Positions 1 through 10,650 of a stretch of 64,000 nt of DNA are shown in pieces. The stretch lies in the NCBI GenBank assembly GCA_900291925.1, contig UWYS01000011.1:744001-808000 (forward strand), read 5' to 3'. The position numbers and the translations under genes were made by a program. The stretch is from Thecaphora thlaspeos. Taxonomy: Eukaryota; Basidiomycota; Ustilaginomycetes; Urocystidales; Glomosporiaceae. Numbering within the stretch: the stretch's first letter is position 1; every line of letters begins with the position of its first letter. Below the pieces are notes generated by a model. That model saw only the letters and a program-made list of their open reading frames with translations. It made no database searches and was not told the DNA's origin.

Positions 1-3000
1 CTCTTCAATCGTCGTCAGTCCGAAGCCTTGCGTGAAGGCTCCCTCGATCTGGCCAACGTCGATCGAGGGGTTGATCGACCGTCCGATGTCCATGTGGATG
101 TCGGCGCGCACAATCTTGCTGTCGCCTGTGATGATGTCGATCTCCACCTCCGAGATGGCCGCACCCTGCGTAAAGTAAAAGAATGGCTTGCCCTCGCCCG
201 TCGCCCAGCTGTAGCCGATCTCTGGCGTCTTGTAGTGACCCACGGCCGAGAGTGAGACGCGCGCAAAGTAGGCATCGTGCACGGCCTTCTTCCACGCCTC
301 GCCGGCGCGCAGGCCCGAGGCGCCGTCGGACGCCGCATCGCGGAACGGCCGGAGGCGCTCGTTGAGCTGGTCGCATGCGTGCTTGAGCGCCATGCCGTTG
401 AGGTCCGACGAGGCCGACGCCGCCGTCGCCGACGTGTTGGCGGCGTGCGTCGTGTTGGTCTCCATCAGGTGGACCATGTCGATTGGGATGTCGAGCTCCG
501 CCGCCACCACCTGCGCCATCTTTGTGTGCAGGCCCTGGCCCATCTCCGTGCCGCCGTGGGAGAAGAGGACGCTGCCGTCGTGGTGGTAGACGTGGATCAT
601 GGCCGACGCCTGGTTGAGCATGATGGCGGTGAAGGAGATGCCAAACTTGGTCGGGACCAGCGAGAGGCCACGCTTGCGGTAGCGGTGCTCGACGTTGAAG
701 CGGTCGACGGCCTCGCGGCGGCGCTCGTAGTCGCCCTGGCGCTTGACCTGACCCCACAGCGCGGGGACGTTCCAGTCGACGAGCTTCTGGCGGAAGTGGG
801 TCTCGTCGCCCTCGACGTACATGTTAAGCTCGCGAATCGCCTCCGGCCGGACGTCGAGCATGGCCGCCACCTTGGAGACGTAGTCCTCGGTAATGAACAT
901 GCCCTGAGGCCCGCCAAAGCCGCGGAAGGCCGTGTTAGACATCGTGTTGGTCTTGCAGATCCGGCCCTCGACGCGGAGGTTGGGGATGCGGTAGCAGTTG
1001 TCGATATGGAACATGGCGCGCTCGAGGATCGCCTGCGACAGGTCTTGCGACCAGCCGCCGTTGTTGTAAACACGCGCCTCGAGCCGCTCAAGCTGGCCCG
1101 CTGATGAGAAGCCGACTTTCCACTTGGCGTGGAACGGGTGGCGCTGACCCGACGTCAGCATGTCTTCGTCGCGGTCGAGCATGCACCGCACCGGCCGTCC
1201 GACCTTCTTCGCAGCCAGCGTCATCGGCGCCGCGAGCGCGATGGTGCGCGTCTCCTTGCCACCGAAGCCTCCGCCGAGACGCTTGGTGCGCGTGACGACT
1301 CGGTTGTTGGCGATGCCAAGGATGCCGGCGCAGAAGATCTGTGTCTCGCTCGGGTTCTGCGTTGAGCTAAACACCTCAATCTCCGAGTCCTCCTTGCCGG
1401 GGACGATGAGGCAGGCGTTGGTCTCGAGGTAGAAGTGCTCCTGCCCGCCCATTCGGGTCTCGCCCTCGAGAACGTGGTCGTGGGTGTCCCAGCTCTCCTC
1501 CTTGTCGCAGCCGCGGTGGATGACGGGTCTAGGCTTGAAGTAGCTCTCCTGGGCGATGGCCTCGTCGATCGTCAGGATGTGGGGGAGGTCCTCATACTCG
1601 ACCCTGACCTTGCATGCGGCCGCCTGGGCGAGCTTCTTCGTCTCGGCGACGACGATGCCGATCAACTGGCCGACACAGTGAACTTCGCCCTCGGCGAAGA
1701 AGACCTCGTCCATCGCGGGCGGGTTCCAGACGTTGGAGCCGCCGGCGGGGATGTCCTTGGCCGTGACGTAGTCGACGACGCCGGGCATCTGGAGCGCCTC
1801 GGTGGCATCGACGCTGACAAGCCTAGCGTGCGCCTTCTGCGAGAGGACCAGCGCGCCGTGGAGCTCATTGACGACCGGAGGCATGTCGTCGATGTAGATG
1901 GCCTCACCGGTGACCTGCTTCATCGCCGAGAGGTGCGGCATCGAGGCACCGACCGGCTGCTTGACAGCGACGTCCTCGAAATCCTGCGAGCCTTTGGTGA
2001 CGGGCCGCGTCAGCGTGCTGCCGGCGAGCTCCTCGAGCCTGGCGGCCGAAAATTGACCGGCGGCGCCGTCGTCCTCCGAGACACCCTCAAGCTTGAGTTC
2101 CTTGTGGACGAAGCCCCAGAAGCGAGCGAGGAAGCCGAGCGCAAGGCTCTTGCGGTAGAGGGGCATTCCTCCCGGGACGCCGTATGAGAGCGGGAAGTCG
2201 ACATTGGAGAGCGAGTCGAGCGCCTCGTCGAGCGTGGCCGGGTCGTCCACTCTCTTGCCGACCAGCAGCTTCTCAGTCGCCTTGCTCTGCATCGTTGTCG
2301 GGCCCATGCCGCCGTAGGCCAGCGTCGCCTCGGTAATAACGTTGCTCTTGGGGTCGATGCAGACGCGCATGCATCCGTTGACGATAGCGATGTCGTCGTC
2401 CTTACGCTTCGACTGCTTGAAGGCGTGGATGAACGTCTTGGTCGACTCGGACCCCTCCTTCCACGGGACATGAAGCCGCGTCAAGATGGCGCCCTCGGGC
2501 AGCGCCGTCTTACGGTAGCCGAGGAAGAAGTCGCGCATGTTGACAGAGCGCTCGCCTGTGCTGTCTGCCGCCGGGTCGATATAGTACAGCGTCACGCCGA
2601 CGGCGACCCAGATCGGGTTGAGGTCCGAGATTGGCGAAGCGGTTGCGATGTTGCCGGCGAGCGTGGCGACGTTGCGGATTTGATTGCTGGAAAAGTAGCG
2701 CAGATTGTCCATCATGGCGATCTGGACCGTCTTCTGATAGCCGGGGCGGACCTTTTCAGCGCGCAGGTTTTGGACCAGGTCGGTCAGCGGGAGGTTGGCG
2801 CCGATAGTGAGGCCCGCCTCGTCGGCACGGTAGAAGGCGAGTTCCTGGATGTGGTCAGAGACAAAGATCGAGACCTTGTAGCGAAGGTGCTTGAACTTGA
2901 CCTCGATGCCCGTCTCGGTGTTGCCGCTGCGGATCTTGGCGCCGGCGCCGGCGTAGAGCTTCATGCATTTGACCAGCGAGTCGAGCGAGCCGGGTCGCAG

Positions 3001-4101
3001 CCAGACCTGGCGGACCGCCTCGGCGTGGTTGCGGCGTCGCTGCTCGAGGTCCTCGCCCTCGTAGAGGTCCTCGTCCGGCTCGCCGATCTCCTCGACGAAG
3101 ACAAGGTCTTGCGCGTCAAACGCACCCTTGGCGAGGTAGGGCGGGAAGATGGGCTCGGTGCCAGGCTCGTAGGCCTTGAATGTAGAGCGGTCGAAGCCCA
3201 GCTGGATAGCCTCACGGGTCGTGTTTGTGGCGCCGTCGGCGGCCTTGCTGTCGTGACCTTCCCCGGTGCCGCTGCCGCATCCGCCGCCTTTTCCGTTACC
3301 CTTGACCTTGCAGCACTCGGACCCCTTGGGGCATCCCTGGCGCATGGCGAGGTCCATGACGTCGTCTGCTTCGTCTGGCGTCATGATGGGCGAGTCGCGG
3401 TCGCTGCTGCTGTCGGAGGGGGAAGAGGAGGACGAGGACGACTCGGCATTTATCGGTGCGCGCGTCTTTTTCACGGTGGCGAACGTCTTTGCGGCGTCTA
3501 GGATGGGCCTGTAGCCGGTGCAGCGGCAGAGGCAGCCGTCGAGTGAGTGCTCGATGTCCTCTTCGCTAAGATTGCCGTAGCCGTTGCGGATGGTGGCGTA
3601 GAGGCTCATGACGATGCCGGGCGTGCAGAAGCCGCACTGGGAGCCGAACATCTTGGCCATGCGCTCCTGAACGGGATGCGGGTGGTCGGAGGAGCCGATG
3701 CCCTCGACGGTGAGGACATGGCAGCCGTGCACAGCGACGAGCGGGAGGAGGCAGGCGTTGACGGACTTGTAGCGGAAGGGGGCCGAGGTCCTGCTAGACT
3801 GTGGCGGGTCGACGGCGCCCGAGGGCGAGCCAAATTGGTCCTCGCGCTTGCCGATGACAACGGTGCAGGCGCCGCAGCCACCCTCGCCGCATCCGAGCTT
3901 GGTGCCGGTGAATCCCTTGCTGCGGACAAAGTCGAGCAAGGTGACGTCGAGGTCGTCGCCGCGGTGCGTTGAGAGCTGGTACTTTGTGCGGTTGACGGTG
4001 AAGACGAGCTTCGAGGCGGGCTCGAACGACGTGGGGACCTTGAAGCCGTCGATGGACCGAGTCTCGAAGGCGACCGAGGTCGACGCAGTGGGGACCGGCA
4101 T
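1..4101 (-). CDS. Xanthine dehydrogenase (3' end cut by window edge)
   Basis: Molybdo-flavoenzyme that oxidises hypoxanthine and xanthine to urate in purine catabolism, in the cytosol or peroxisome. One uninterrupted frame of 1367 codons runs off position 1. From the N-terminus: a plant-type [2Fe-2S] domain with KLGCGEGGCGAC (Cys71/76/79), a second [2Fe-2S] domain with SQCGFCTPG (Cys156/159) and CLCRCTGYRP (Cys190/192/194), a Ser- and Cys-rich linker (about 205-265), an FAD-binding domain (about 290-530), and the molybdopterin domains with LGGGFGGKETR (about 943-953), DRDEDM, ERAMFH and AFRGFGGPQ (about 1058-1066). The Glu of GGFGGKE and the Arg of ERAMFH correspond to substrate-binding residues of animal xanthine oxidases. 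The last catalytic Glu lies beyond the edge, with roughly 70-100 residues missing. The start at 4101 is chosen because the ferredoxin fold begins about 30 residues later. Full-length fungal enzymes are about 1350-1450 residues. Confidence 0.96.
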   Translation of the reverse strand, partial: MPVPTASTSVAFETRSIDGFKVPTSFEPASKLVFTVNRTKYQLSTHRGDDLDVTLLDFVRSKGFTGTKLGCGEGGCGACTVVIGKREDQFGSPSGAVDPPQSSRTSAPFRYKSVNACLLPLVAVHGCHVLTVEGIGSSDHPHPVQERMAKMFGSQCGFCTPGIVMSLYATIRNGYGNLSEEDIEHSLDGCLCRCTGYRPILDAAKTFATVKKTRAPINAESSSSSSSPSDSSSDRDSPIMTPDEADDVMDLAMRQGCPKGSECCKVKGNGKGGGCGSGTGEGHDSKAADGATNTTREAIQLGFDRSTFKAYEPGTEPIFPPYLAKGAFDAQDLVFVEEIGEPDEDLYEGEDLEQRRRNHAEAVRQVWLRPGSLDSLVKCMKLYAGAGAKIRSGNTETGIEVKFKHLRYKVSIFVSDHIQELAFYRADEAGLTIGANLPLTDLVQNLRAEKVRPGYQKTVQIAMMDNLRYFSSNQIRNVATLAGNIATASPISDLNPIWVAVGVTLYYIDPAADSTGERSVNMRDFFLGYRKTALPEGAILTRLHVPWKEGSESTKTFIHAFKQSKRKDDDIAIVNGCMRVCIDPKSNVITEATLAYGGMGPTTMQSKATEKLLVGKRVDDPATLDEALDSLSNVDFPLSYGVPGGMPLYRKSLALGFLARFWGFVHKELKLEGVSEDDGAAGQFSAARLEELAGSTLTRPVTKGSQDFEDVAVKQPVGASMPHLSAMKQVTGEAIYIDDMPPVVNELHGALVLSQKAHARLVSVDATEALQMPGVVDYVTAKDIPAGGSNVWNPPAMDEVFFAEGEVHCVGQLIGIVVAETKKLAQAAACKVRVEYEDLPHILTIDEAIAQESYFKPRPVIHRGCDKEESWDTHDHVLEGETRMGGQEHFYLETNACLIVPGKEDSEIEVFSSTQNPSETQIFCAGILGIANNRVVTRTKRLGGGFGGKETRTIALAAPMTLAAKKVGRPVRCMLDRDEDMLTSGQRHPFHAKWKVGFSSAGQLERLEARVYNNGGWSQDLSQAILERAMFHIDNCYRIPNLRVEGRICKTNTMSNTAFRGFGGPQGMFITEDYVSKVAAMLDVRPEAIRELNMYVEGDETHFRQKLVDWNVPALWGQVKRQGDYERRREAVDRFNVEHRYRKRGLSLVPTKFGISFTAIMLNQASAMIHVYHHDGSVLFSHGGTEMGQGLHTKMAQVVAAELDIPIDMVHLMETNTTHAANTSATAASASSDLNGMALKHACDQLNERLRPFRDAASDGASGLRAGEAWKKAVHDAYFARVSLSAVGHYKTPEIGYSWATGEGKPFFYFTQGAAISEVEIDIITGDSKIVRADIHMDIGRSINPSIDVGQIEGAFTQGFGLTTIEE

Positions 4102-4496
4102 TTTAGGCTTCTGGGTGGCCGCGCGAGGAGATGCGAGGGCGGCCCGGGGTATAGAAGTGCGGTCGTCGGGCTAGAGAAGGGTCTACAGGGACAGTGAGGA
4201 TTCCCTGGAAGCAGACTTGGAAAGCGGCGCGGGGAGTGTGGCGCTGAGTGTCGTCGGTGGCGTGGCGCTGCGGGGACATATGCGACCGAGAGTTGATGGC
4301 GGTGGCGGATCGAGACGTAGCAAGCAGTCGGTGGCGAGCTGTCTCCTCTGCTGTCTTGGACAGAGCAGGATACATGGGGCGGATGAAAAGGGGGCTGGAT
4401 GGGGTGGCGGACAGGCGGCGACGGTCGCGGGCCGATGGTGAAGGGGGGAAACAAGGGGGTGCCCTTGCGTCCTTAGTCACATGGGTGGCGGGCAGA

Positions 4497-4502
4497 GATA
4501 AG
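4497..4502 (+). promoter_or_regulatory. Candidate GATA-factor site (GATAAG)
   Basis: A GATAAG hexamer lies about 395 bp upstream of the xanthine dehydrogenase start. Fungal purine-catabolism genes are commonly controlled by nitrogen-regulatory GATA factors that bind HGATAR. A single hexamer is weak evidence, so this is only a candidate. Confidence 0.25.
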
Positions 4503-5117
4503 TGTAGGCGAGCAGACCTACGCCTGCTCGCCCTAGCCTCGCTGATGTCCGGAGGTGGTGGGCCCTTACGCCCCCCCCAAAAACGCAAGCGGCCGCCGGA
4601 AGGCCAGTCCCCGCGGGCCAAGACTGCCCAAAATTGCAGCTGCACGATTGGCCAAGCACGTCCGGCCAGCCTGCCGCACCGTGCACCCTTACAGGCGCGA
4701 GCCATTGGGGAAGGAAAAGCACTTCGGAGATGGCCGAAGGGTGGCCTTCGCTCCCTCCTCCCTCCTCCCTCCTCCGCGTCCTGCTTCTTGTCGACTCTAA
4801 CGCCTGCTCGGCTCCTATCGCTGTACAGTAACTGTAGGCGCTCTACGTCTGGCCTTTTGCTTCTCTAGGTAGCCTTCTGCCTCGCTTAACTCCGGCCGAG
4901 TCAAAGAGTCGCCCACCAGAGGAGCCGAGCGGTCGGCAGGCGAGCCGGTATATCCGTCCCTTTACCACAGCGTCGATATCCGTCGCGGGACCATCAACAA
5001 CATGACGGCCAGGAAGTCAACGTCTTTGTTGATTCTCTATTGGCTTAGTCTGCCTGGTTCGAGCGCCGTGGCCACACCTTTCAACGGGTGACCGGCTGCA
5101 AGGGACAAAAGGGGATG

Positions 5118-5133
5118 ACCGGATATTACCGGT
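5118..5133 (-). other. Hairpin in the tRNA-Glu(UUC) trailer
   Basis: Read on the minus strand, a perfect hairpin ACCGG-TAATAT-CCGGT lies 12 nt after the tRNA 3' end. It is followed by a TTTT run (5107-5110) that would serve as the RNA polymerase III terminator. Confidence 0.55.
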
Positions 5134-5145
5134 ACAGGGATTAAG

Positions 5146-5257
5146 CTCCCGGCCGGGGAATCGAACCCCGATCACAGCTAATCACATAGGACTCTAATTG
5201 GGAAGTAGAGCAAAGTGTCCTGAAAAAGCCATATACTAACCATTGTACTAACCAGGA
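5146..5257 (-). tRNA. tRNA-Glu (anticodon UUC), with intron
   Basis: The acceptor stem TCCTGGT pairs with GCCGGGA, allowing G-U pairs, and the discriminator base is G. The D arm contains GTACAATGGTTAGTAT. The anticodon stem is TGGCT/AGCTG with loop TT-TTC-A. A 40-nt intron follows position 37. The T arm is CGGGG-TTCGATT-CCCCG. The mature length is 72 nt. It is the same scaffold as the tRNA-Glu(CUC) gene at 57807-57907 but has an unrelated, longer intron. Confidence 0.9.
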
Positions 5258-5450
5258 TTATCACATGCATAACCTGTAAAATAAACATACATATTACCGT
5301 TATTCTCCATATTCTGGTCTGTGCCACGTGCTAGGCACTCTCTCTTGATCACTACTCCTGAGGTTAATATCATGCGGACCGTCTAAGCTATTCCGTATAG
5401 TCTATCGAGTACATATGATTACGCTGTTCTACGCGGGCTCGGTCAGGCCA

Positions 5451-6830
5451 TCAGAGGTATCCGAGCTCCTTTTCCTGCTGGAAGGTGGGCTGGTCGATGT
5501 AGCCCTTTGCGGCGCCGGGGATATAGAAGGTAGAGCGGTCCCAGTGTCTGAGCGGGTGGCCGTTGCGGATGCGGTCGGGCAGGTCGGGATTGGCTGTCGT
5601 ACAGAAGGGTCGAACGGAGCGGTGGTAAGGGTTAATCTTCGAGTCTGCCTCTCTCCGTGCCCGACTTGACGCAACGGACCATGCCCCCGCAGCTACTCAC
5701 CAATGTAGTATCGACCGAAGACGACAATGTCCTCGGGGAACTTTTGCGCCTGCTCTGCCGCCGTCTGCGGGCTGAAGGCGCCAGCAACCAGCACCTTGAT
5801 CTGTCCCTTGCTGTGCTCGAGAATGATGTCTCGGAGCGGGTCGACCGACTCCTCGACCTCGGGCATCACCCCCTCCTCGTCGGACGCGCCGCTGATCCTC
5901 GGCATGACGATGTGGATGTAGGCCATGTCCGGATGCGCCTTGACGAGGTGCCGTGTCCATGGGATAAAGGTATCGAGAGGCGCCTTTTCCTTCATCTGCT
6001 GGAAGGTGGAAAGGGCGACATGCGGATCCCGAAGCGCTCGGCTCCGATCTCGTCAACGATGGCCTTGACCACCTCGGCGGGGAAGCGCAGACGGTTCTCG
6101 ATCGACTCGCCGCCGAACTGGTCCGAGCGGTTGTTGCTGACGACCTGGAGATACTGGTCGATGAGGTAGCCCTTGGCGCCGTGGAGCTCGACGCCGTCGA
6201 AGCCCGCCCCGATGGCGTTGGCGGCGGCGCGGACGTAGTGGTCGCGCGTACGCTCCATGTCACTCCGCTGCATCTGGGTGATCTCTTCATTGCCCTCGAG
6301 CGGAATGTTGCCGGCCGACCAGACCATCTTGTTGAACTTGGCGTTGGCCGCTCGACCCTGGTGCCAGAGCTGCATCCAGATCTTGCCGCCCTTGGCGTGG
6401 ACCGACTCGGTGACCCGCTTCCAGCCCGCCACCTGCTCCTTGGAATAGATACCTGCGCAAGGGGAAAGGAGCGATGAACGAGGAAGCGAACCGGGGCTCC
6501 TGTCAGTTGAATGGATCGCCCCTGCTAGTCTGCACTGACTCGCACCGGATGCTCACCGGGAACGCTGGGCATGCCGCCAGCCTCTGCCGAGATCGTGGTG
6601 GCCTCGGTGAGGAGCAGGCCGCCCTGCGTGGCGCACTGGGTGTAGTGCTCGACGACGAGGTCGTTGGGGACGCCAGTCTCTGCGTCGTTGCTCAGCCTTG
6701 TGAGCGGGACGTAGGCAACGCGGTGCTGGAGCTTGGTGGACCCGATGTCGATGGGCTTGAAGAGGTTGCTCGAGCCGGCGCCTTCCCAGGCTGGGGCGAA
6801 GTGCTTTTCGGTTCTGGCGAACTCGACCAT
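5451..6830 (-). CDS. Old Yellow Enzyme family NADH:flavin oxidoreductase, frameshifted
   Basis: FMN-dependent ene-reductase family (12-oxophytodienoate reductase / OYE type). Exons are 6830-6557, 6452-5701 and 5593-5451, with GTGAGC..GCGCAG and GTGAGT..GACAG introns. The barrel is recognisable from PLTRLSND near residue 43, IWMQLWHQGRAAN, ELHGAKGYLIDQYL, RMSPF and FGRYYIANPDLPDR to the C-terminus. Two things are odd. First, the frame breaks after RMSPF (near 6008-6012): the expected STFQQMKEK continues one frame over, as if one T were missing from a TTT run, so translation would stop at 5992-5994. Second, the catalytic His-x-x-Asn pair reads HGAK, with Lys where substrate-binding Asn is expected. 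Restoring one base would give about 389 codons, the usual length. It is either a decaying gene or a one-base assembly error plus a variant enzyme. Confidence 0.88.
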
Positions 6831-7865
6831 GACGAGCTATCTATGCGTTGTCTGTACGTAAAAGGGGAAGGCGGTGAGCAGTCTACGGCGCGAGGAGGGG
6901 GAAAGCTTGAACGGAGCAGATAGTAGGAACTAGACGTCATCGTTGAAGCGCCCGACGCAAGCGCTTCTTATATGTAGCATGCTGAGTCCCCTGTCGTCCT
7001 TCCTACGCCACGGTAGCCGGTGGAACGAGAGCGGGCTGGCGTCACCAGAAAACGCCGGAGGAGGATGGCGCCGGTGCGAAGACGGCGGGGGCAAGGTCGG
7101 CCGTCGTTGTCCCGACCAAGCGGCCGCACACCCGCCTCTTTCGGCGAATGGTTTTCGAGAAGAAAGCGCAGGCATGAGCGTGGAGGCTCGGGCTGCGCAG
7201 AGGGCAGCACGGCGGGTGGAGGTCAGCCTGCCGCAGCCGTTTGCCGAACGCACTGGATCTCGCGCCATCCTAGCCTGAGCTACGTGCGCCCTGCATCCTA
7301 AACTCCGAGACCACAAACACCGTACCGCTTCGCTTCCTTGTCGTCATCGCGATGGCAGCTTCGCACCGCCCTAGCCTGGTTTCTTCGCGCTGCGCCTCTT
7401 TTAAAGTTGTCATCAACAAAGCGAAGCAAAGACCTGCGACGGCGTAGAAGGGCATTCTCTGATCACCTCGAGTGCGGGATGGTGCTCATCGGTCGGTCGG
7501 TCGGTCGTTTGGCGGGCAAAGCGGCCGGTGGTGGTGCCGATGCCGAGGACCTTAGGAACGGAAAGCTAAGGTGTTGGTGGCGCGCTCTCGCCCCATCGGC
7601 TTATCGCTCATCGGGCTGTGTCGGTTCCGCCGATTTCAGCAGGCTCGGCGGCGCGCCCTTTTTTCCTTTCTTCTCGACTTGAGCTGCTGACAGCCGGCCG
7701 CTGTCCATCCGTCCTCGAGCCAGCTGCACGCATCTCGTCCTTCTACTGTACCGAACACCGCCGCTCACCACCACCGTCGCCAACAGCGTCGTAGCCATTC
7801 TCTCTCTCGGCGACATCCTTCTTTGACCTCGTCTCCAGCATTCTCGGCTGCACCCTACGTCCGCA
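6831..7865. other. Divergent intergenic region (OYE-like / mL38)
   Basis: Separates two genes transcribed away from each other and should contain both promoters. No coding frame with family motifs was seen. A short direct repeat of GGTC/GGTCG units lies around 7490-7505. Confidence 0.55.
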
Positions 7866-9088
7866 ATGGCGACCCGCTCCACGCTCCGCGCCGCTCGCCT
7901 GGTCGCCCGCCAGCACGGCCTCCGCTCCGTCTCGACGTCGGCCCCCGTTGCTTCTTCCTCCACCGCTTCTACCTCTGCTTCTGCGTCTGCGTCTTCATCA
8001 CCATCTGCGGGTGCGGCAGCGACAACAGCAACGCCATCGACGAGCTCCTGGAAGCCACTCCTGGCGCCAGGCGTTCAGCCTGCGTACGACGAGGCGATCG
8101 CCTACCTCTCGGCGCGCAGCCCTTCTGCCTCGACGGCCGACGTCACCTCGATCAACGCCCCCTCGGTCCTCTCGACCTTTACGCAAGGGCAGTACGACGC
8201 CTCGCTTCCGGTCCATCGCCACCTCCGCGAAAAGGTCTGGCGCCAGACGGGCATCCTGGACAAGGTGATGCAGCGCTGCATTTCGATGCACGTCCTGCCC
8301 GACGTCCTCCCCTCGATCACGCCCACCGTCGACGTTCAGGTCTCATTTGGGGAAGGGGCGGGTATCGGCGACCACGGAGGCGAAGGCGGCGAGGCGCTGG
8401 CGGGTGTCTTTATCGATCCGGCCCACACCATCCAGAGCCCCGAGGTGCGCATCACGGCGTTCCACGAGGATGCGAAGCGGTACGCCGTGGCCATCGTCGA
8501 CCTCGACAGCCCGGACGTCGAGGCGGGCCTATTCAGGTCGAAGCTCCACCTCCTCAAAGCCGACGTCGCCGTCTCGGCCGCATCACATGGTCAGCCGCTC
8601 GACCTTGACGCAGCTTCGCCGGGCACGCTCCAGGGCTGGATGCCACCGCACCCGCAGAAGGGCTCGCCCTACCACCGCTACGTCACCGTCGTCTTCGAGC
8701 AGTCCGGAGACGTATCGCTCGCCGATGCCGTCAAGCAGCTTTCGGCGGAGCAGAAGGAGGACTTTGACGTTTCCGCATTTGCCGACCAGAACGGTCTCAA
8801 GCCGGCCGGCATCCACTTTTGGAGGGCAAAGTGGACCAAGGACAACGCTCAGACGGTGTCGCGAGTGTACAAGGACATCCTCGGTGAGCGTCGCCACGGA
8901 CTCGTGGTGTTATGAACAGCAGGTGTTCGCGGTAGCATCCTACTGACCTGCCTCTTGGTCCTCTTGTTCTTACTTTCTCTGCCACTCACTCTCCAACAGG
9001 CCTGGCGGAACCCAAGTATGCCCGTCCGCCGAACATGTCCAACATCCGAAAGCAGATCGGTGTCCAGGGAAGCCGGTTCTACGACTGA
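7866..9088 (+). CDS. MRPL35: Mitochondrial large-subunit ribosomal protein mL38 (PEBP-like)
   Basis: Component of the mitochondrial 54S large ribosomal subunit, built on a phosphatidylethanolamine-binding-protein fold. Exons are 7866-8883 and 9000-9088, with a GTGAGC..AACAG intron after DILG, giving 368 residues. The first roughly 65 residues are Arg/Ser/Ala-rich with almost no acidic residues, typical of a matrix presequence. The body contains LPDVLPSITPTVDVQVSF, IQSPEVRITAFHEDAKRY, the PEBP-like strand RYAVAIVDLDSPD and the region YHRYVTVVFEQSG. The C-terminal segment RAKWTKDNAQTVSRVYKDIL followed by AEPKYARPP is the mL38 signature joined across the intron. It is divergent to the OYE-like gene. 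PEBP proteins of other types are the alternative, but the C-terminal motif favours mL38. Confidence 0.85.
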
Positions 9089-10650
9089 ACAGCGGCGCCT
9101 GGAGAGCAGCCAGCACTATACGATAGCCTGACATCTTCCCGAACTAGACATTCCGCCGCACAGCGGCCCGCCTCTGCGCCTCGACGTGCTTGAAAGTTCC
9201 CTCGGATTGAGCCGCACGTGTGTGGGGCGATACAGTCCAGCGAGTGCTCCAAGGTCATCCGCCGATGGACGTGCGGTGCGCCAAGCGATGTTGGAATCCA
9301 ATCTCTTGTTCGCGAGAGCGGTTGCGCCCGCCGCTGCGTGGCGCGTCGCCCCAGCTGGCCTGCTGCGCCTTGCTTTGTGCGCTGTGGAGGGTCAGTATTG
9401 CAAGCTGCGGGAAGAAGGCAGGCGAGAAATACAAAATCTCGAATCGAACAGGAAAAGGCAGGTCGAGTTTGTATTCGAATTCTCGGTGCTTGAAGTTGGG
9501 CAGGCGTGGTGCGTGCGGTGGGCGGTGGGCGGTGGGCGGCTGGCTGACCGTCTTCTGTTCCACCCCCACGGCGGCAGGTTGCTGTTTCGCTGTGTGTTGG
9601 CTCTCCACCACGACCACCTCGACCCCACACCGCAACGATCCACGCCCACGCGCTCCCAACTTCCGCTCCCTTCTCTCTGCGGCGACTATCCGTCTCTCTC
9701 TATCACCTTCTCGCTTGCTCACACCCTTGTTATGCCCGCATCCTCTATCGTCGGACTTGCTATCCCCCTCCACTCTCTACCGCCCTCGAGCGCTCACAGC
9801 TAGCCACCCTTCTCCGGGCGCCCCTTTCCCTACCGTCGGCTCATCCGTGGGCGTCCTCACCTTCCTTGTCCGCTGGTGACACACTGCCGCCTAACAGTCG
9901 TCCGCAAAATCAAGAGCAGTGATCCTCTGCCCACGAGCAAAACAACTCGCACAGCCACACGCCACGCCCCTCGCCGGCTTGACGACACCTTCCAAGCCTT
10001 CGCTACCCCTCAGCCAGAGGTCCTTATCTTTTCGCATCTTGAGTGGACTGGATCCGATCGACACCCATCACACTGTTGTCATCGCTGCAGCGTTCACGAC
10101 CACAGAGAAAAGATAGCTGGATCGTTCCATCGAGGCTTCGCCTGTCATCCTCGCCCAATCCTCTCTCGCTTTCCAGTCAGACCGGTTGCCTTCAAGCCGA
10201 ATTCCTTTCGACCGCACATCGCACTACAACGTCGTCGGATCGTCCGACCGTTCTCGCCTCTCCGGCGTCACCGAGACAGTCACCCCAGACACGGAAGCCC
10301 CTGACAGGCTCTCGTTCCAGCGCTCACTTGCTCGCTCGGTCTTCCCCTTGCGCTCCCGCTGCATCTGTCTTTCGGTTCTTCCGGACCTCCGCATACGCTC
10401 AGCTCTTCTCCCCTTTCGACTGCGACAGAGGTCAAGGCAGTTTAGCCCCTCCTGCTAGTTACCTTAAAGCTAGGCAGAGTGGAACAACGCCGTCCCTTAT
10501 CTCCGCAGCGCAACACTTGCATTTCCCTCCGCCTCTCCCTGCACTCGGCACCGAACGCACCTCTTGCTCGTCCCGTCTCACGCGCACGCGCACACGCAAA
10601 AGGCAAAGCAGTAGCGACTGTACCGCGCACTTCGACACCTTCTGCCCTTA
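9089..10650. other. Intergenic region, no gene seen
   Basis: About 1.56 kb between two plus-strand genes. It is rich in CT and short CA/GA words, with only short, motif-free frames. The right half is pyrimidine-rich and may be promoter and 5' leader of the WD40 gene that starts at 10651. Confidence 0.55.

Larger units (their letters stand above)
4102..5145. other. Intergenic region upstream of xanthine dehydrogenase
   Basis: No coding frame here has family motifs or the G/C-ending codon style of the neighbours. It should hold the xanthine dehydrogenase promoter (transcribed leftwards) and, at its right end, the trailer and terminator of the tRNA-Glu gene. It contains pyrimidine-rich stretches around 4740-4780 and one TACAGTA heptamer near 4825. 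Confidence 0.6.
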
